From positions 1 through 6,264 of the forward strand of contig DATDRQ010000263.1 of assembly GCA_035291645.1 (NCBI GenBank): 6,264 bases of DNA, read 5' to 3'. Source of the DNA: DATDRQ01 sp035291645. GTDB taxonomy: Bacteria > Chloroflexota > Anaerolineae > Anaerolineales > UBA4823. A program made the translations under genes and the position numbers. Shown one piece after another: positions 5,750 to 6,264 of the stretch. Position 1 is the stretch's first letter. The number at the start of each line of letters is the position of its first letter. The notes beneath the pieces are model-generated. The model searched no databases, was not told the DNA's origin, and was given only the letters and a program-made list of their open reading frames with translations.

Positions 5750-5783
5750 AGTCCAGATTGAAGAGGGAGCAAGATCCTGGACT
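5750..5783. terminator. Weak inverted repeat between converging genes
   Basis: AGTCCAG (5750-5756) and CTGGACT (5777-5783) form a 7-bp stem around a 20-nt loop in the 43-bp gap between the M50 stop and the stop of the converging gene. The minus-strand tail has only CTTTT and the plus-strand tail no T-run. Position favours a terminator; the long loop and poor tail argue against a strong one. Confidence 0.3.
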
Positions 5784-5785
5784 GA

Positions 5786-6264
5786 TCAGTTGCCGGTTGG
5801 GGTACCCAATTCGGTTCCGTCTTCGGGTCTGGCCTCGACGAACGCTTCGACGCGCTGGATGGGCGGACCCAGGCTAAATACCGCCAGTGAATAAGGCAGA
5901 TCAACCCCCGCTTCAACCGGACCGGTTATCTCCAACTTGCGCACTCCAACAACTTCCTCATTCGATCCATAGGCAACCACGCTTAGCCATATTAATCCAG
6001 CGGGATCACTCTTCTTAGGGGTAGAGATGATCCCTTCCACGGTCGCTTGTCTGCCAGATGGATCGATCTCCACCTGGTTTATCTTAATCGTTGCAGGCAG
6101 GTAACGCTCGCCTACATTGCTGGCCGGCAAGGCGCTGGTCAATTCCGCGCCAGGGTTGAAACCCTGGGCCAGCGGCGGTTCGAAGAATGCCATAGCGGGG
6201 AAGTCTGCTTCGGGAGGGATCAGATTCAGCGGCGTAAAGGCGATTTCCTCACCCACTACTTCCC
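5786..6264 (-). CDS. C-terminal part of an unrecognised protein (partial at the right edge)
   Basis: About 158 codons of the 3' end are present. The frame is still open at base 6264, and although a GTG occurs at 6254-6256 it has no ribosome-binding sequence, so the true start is probably outside the window. The first part is rich in Pro, Ala and Phe and looks like an extended, exported linker. The last 100 residues alternate hydrophobic and polar residues as in a beta-sandwich: IKINQVEIDPSGRQATVEG, then LIWLSVVAYGSNEEVVGVRK, then a VFSLGPPIQRVEAFVEARPE ending. This recalls FxLYD/Ig-like modules in bacterial surface proteins, but I cannot assign a family. No membrane segment or catalytic motif is visible. 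It converges with the M50 gene across a 43-bp gap. The coding status is supported by length, protein-like composition and a clean TGA stop; the function is unknown. Confidence 0.7.
   Translation of the reverse strand, partial: EVVGEEIAFTPLNLIPPEADFPAMAFFEPPLAQGFNPGAELTSALPASNVGERYLPATIKINQVEIDPSGRQATVEGIISTPKKSDPAGLIWLSVVAYGSNEEVVGVRKLEITGPVEAGVDLPYSLAVFSLGPPIQRVEAFVEARPEDGTELGTPTGN

Noticed and set aside
1..6264. CRISPR array, insertion sequence or defence system
   Set aside because: No regularly spaced repeats, transposase, nuclease or toxin-antitoxin-like genes are visible; the genes are housekeeping or unassigned.

Overview
The window looks like bacterial chromosome with about 50-55% G+C and compact genes on both strands. 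The protein styles suggest Chloroflexota (Anaerolineae-like): a class-A-beta-lactamase-fold serine hydrolase behind a PG_binding_4-type domain, a glutamine synthetase of the Bacillus GSI-alpha kind, and an EGY-like M50 protease. This placement is an inference from protein appearance, not from a phylogenetic marker.

Layout. (1) 1-71, minus: the first 23 codons of a membrane-anchored or secreted protein that runs off the left edge. (2) 72-198: a short divergent promoter region. (3) 199-1710, plus: a membrane-anchored serine hydrolase of the beta-lactamase/DD-peptidase fold. (4) 1711-1803: a convergent gap with a perfect 11-bp bidirectional terminator hairpin. (5) 3141-1804, minus: glnA, complete glutamine synthetase, preceded on the same strand after 50 bp by (6) 4097-3192, a SCO6745-like protein with two winged-helix-type halves. 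These two probably form a transcription unit. (7) 4098-4362: a 265-bp divergent region with a good promoter on each strand. (8) 4363-4456, plus: a complete selenocysteine tRNA gene (selC, anticodon UCA). It is identified by its 8-bp acceptor stem, 6-bp D stem, CTTCAAA anticodon loop and 24-nt variable arm. (9) 4513-5742, plus: an M50 site-2-type intramembrane metalloprotease 56 bp downstream of selC, with no obvious promoter of its own. (10) 5743-5785: a convergent gap with a weak inverted repeat. (11) 6264-5786, minus: the C-terminal part of an unrecognised protein that enters from the right edge.

How it fits together. The genes are mostly unrelated housekeeping functions: envelope peptidoglycan or serine hydrolase, nitrogen assimilation, selenocysteine decoding and membrane proteolysis. 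The two functional links the sequence supports are the HTH-like gene with glnA (possible local regulation or shared transcription) and selC with the M50 gene (one strong promoter, probable read-through). The most informative item is selC, which implies that the genome inserts selenocysteine at UGA. No selA, selB, selD or selenoprotein gene is visible here. I do not see a clearly new multi-gene system. The oddest signal is an acceptor-stem-like sequence in the leader just 5' of selC.
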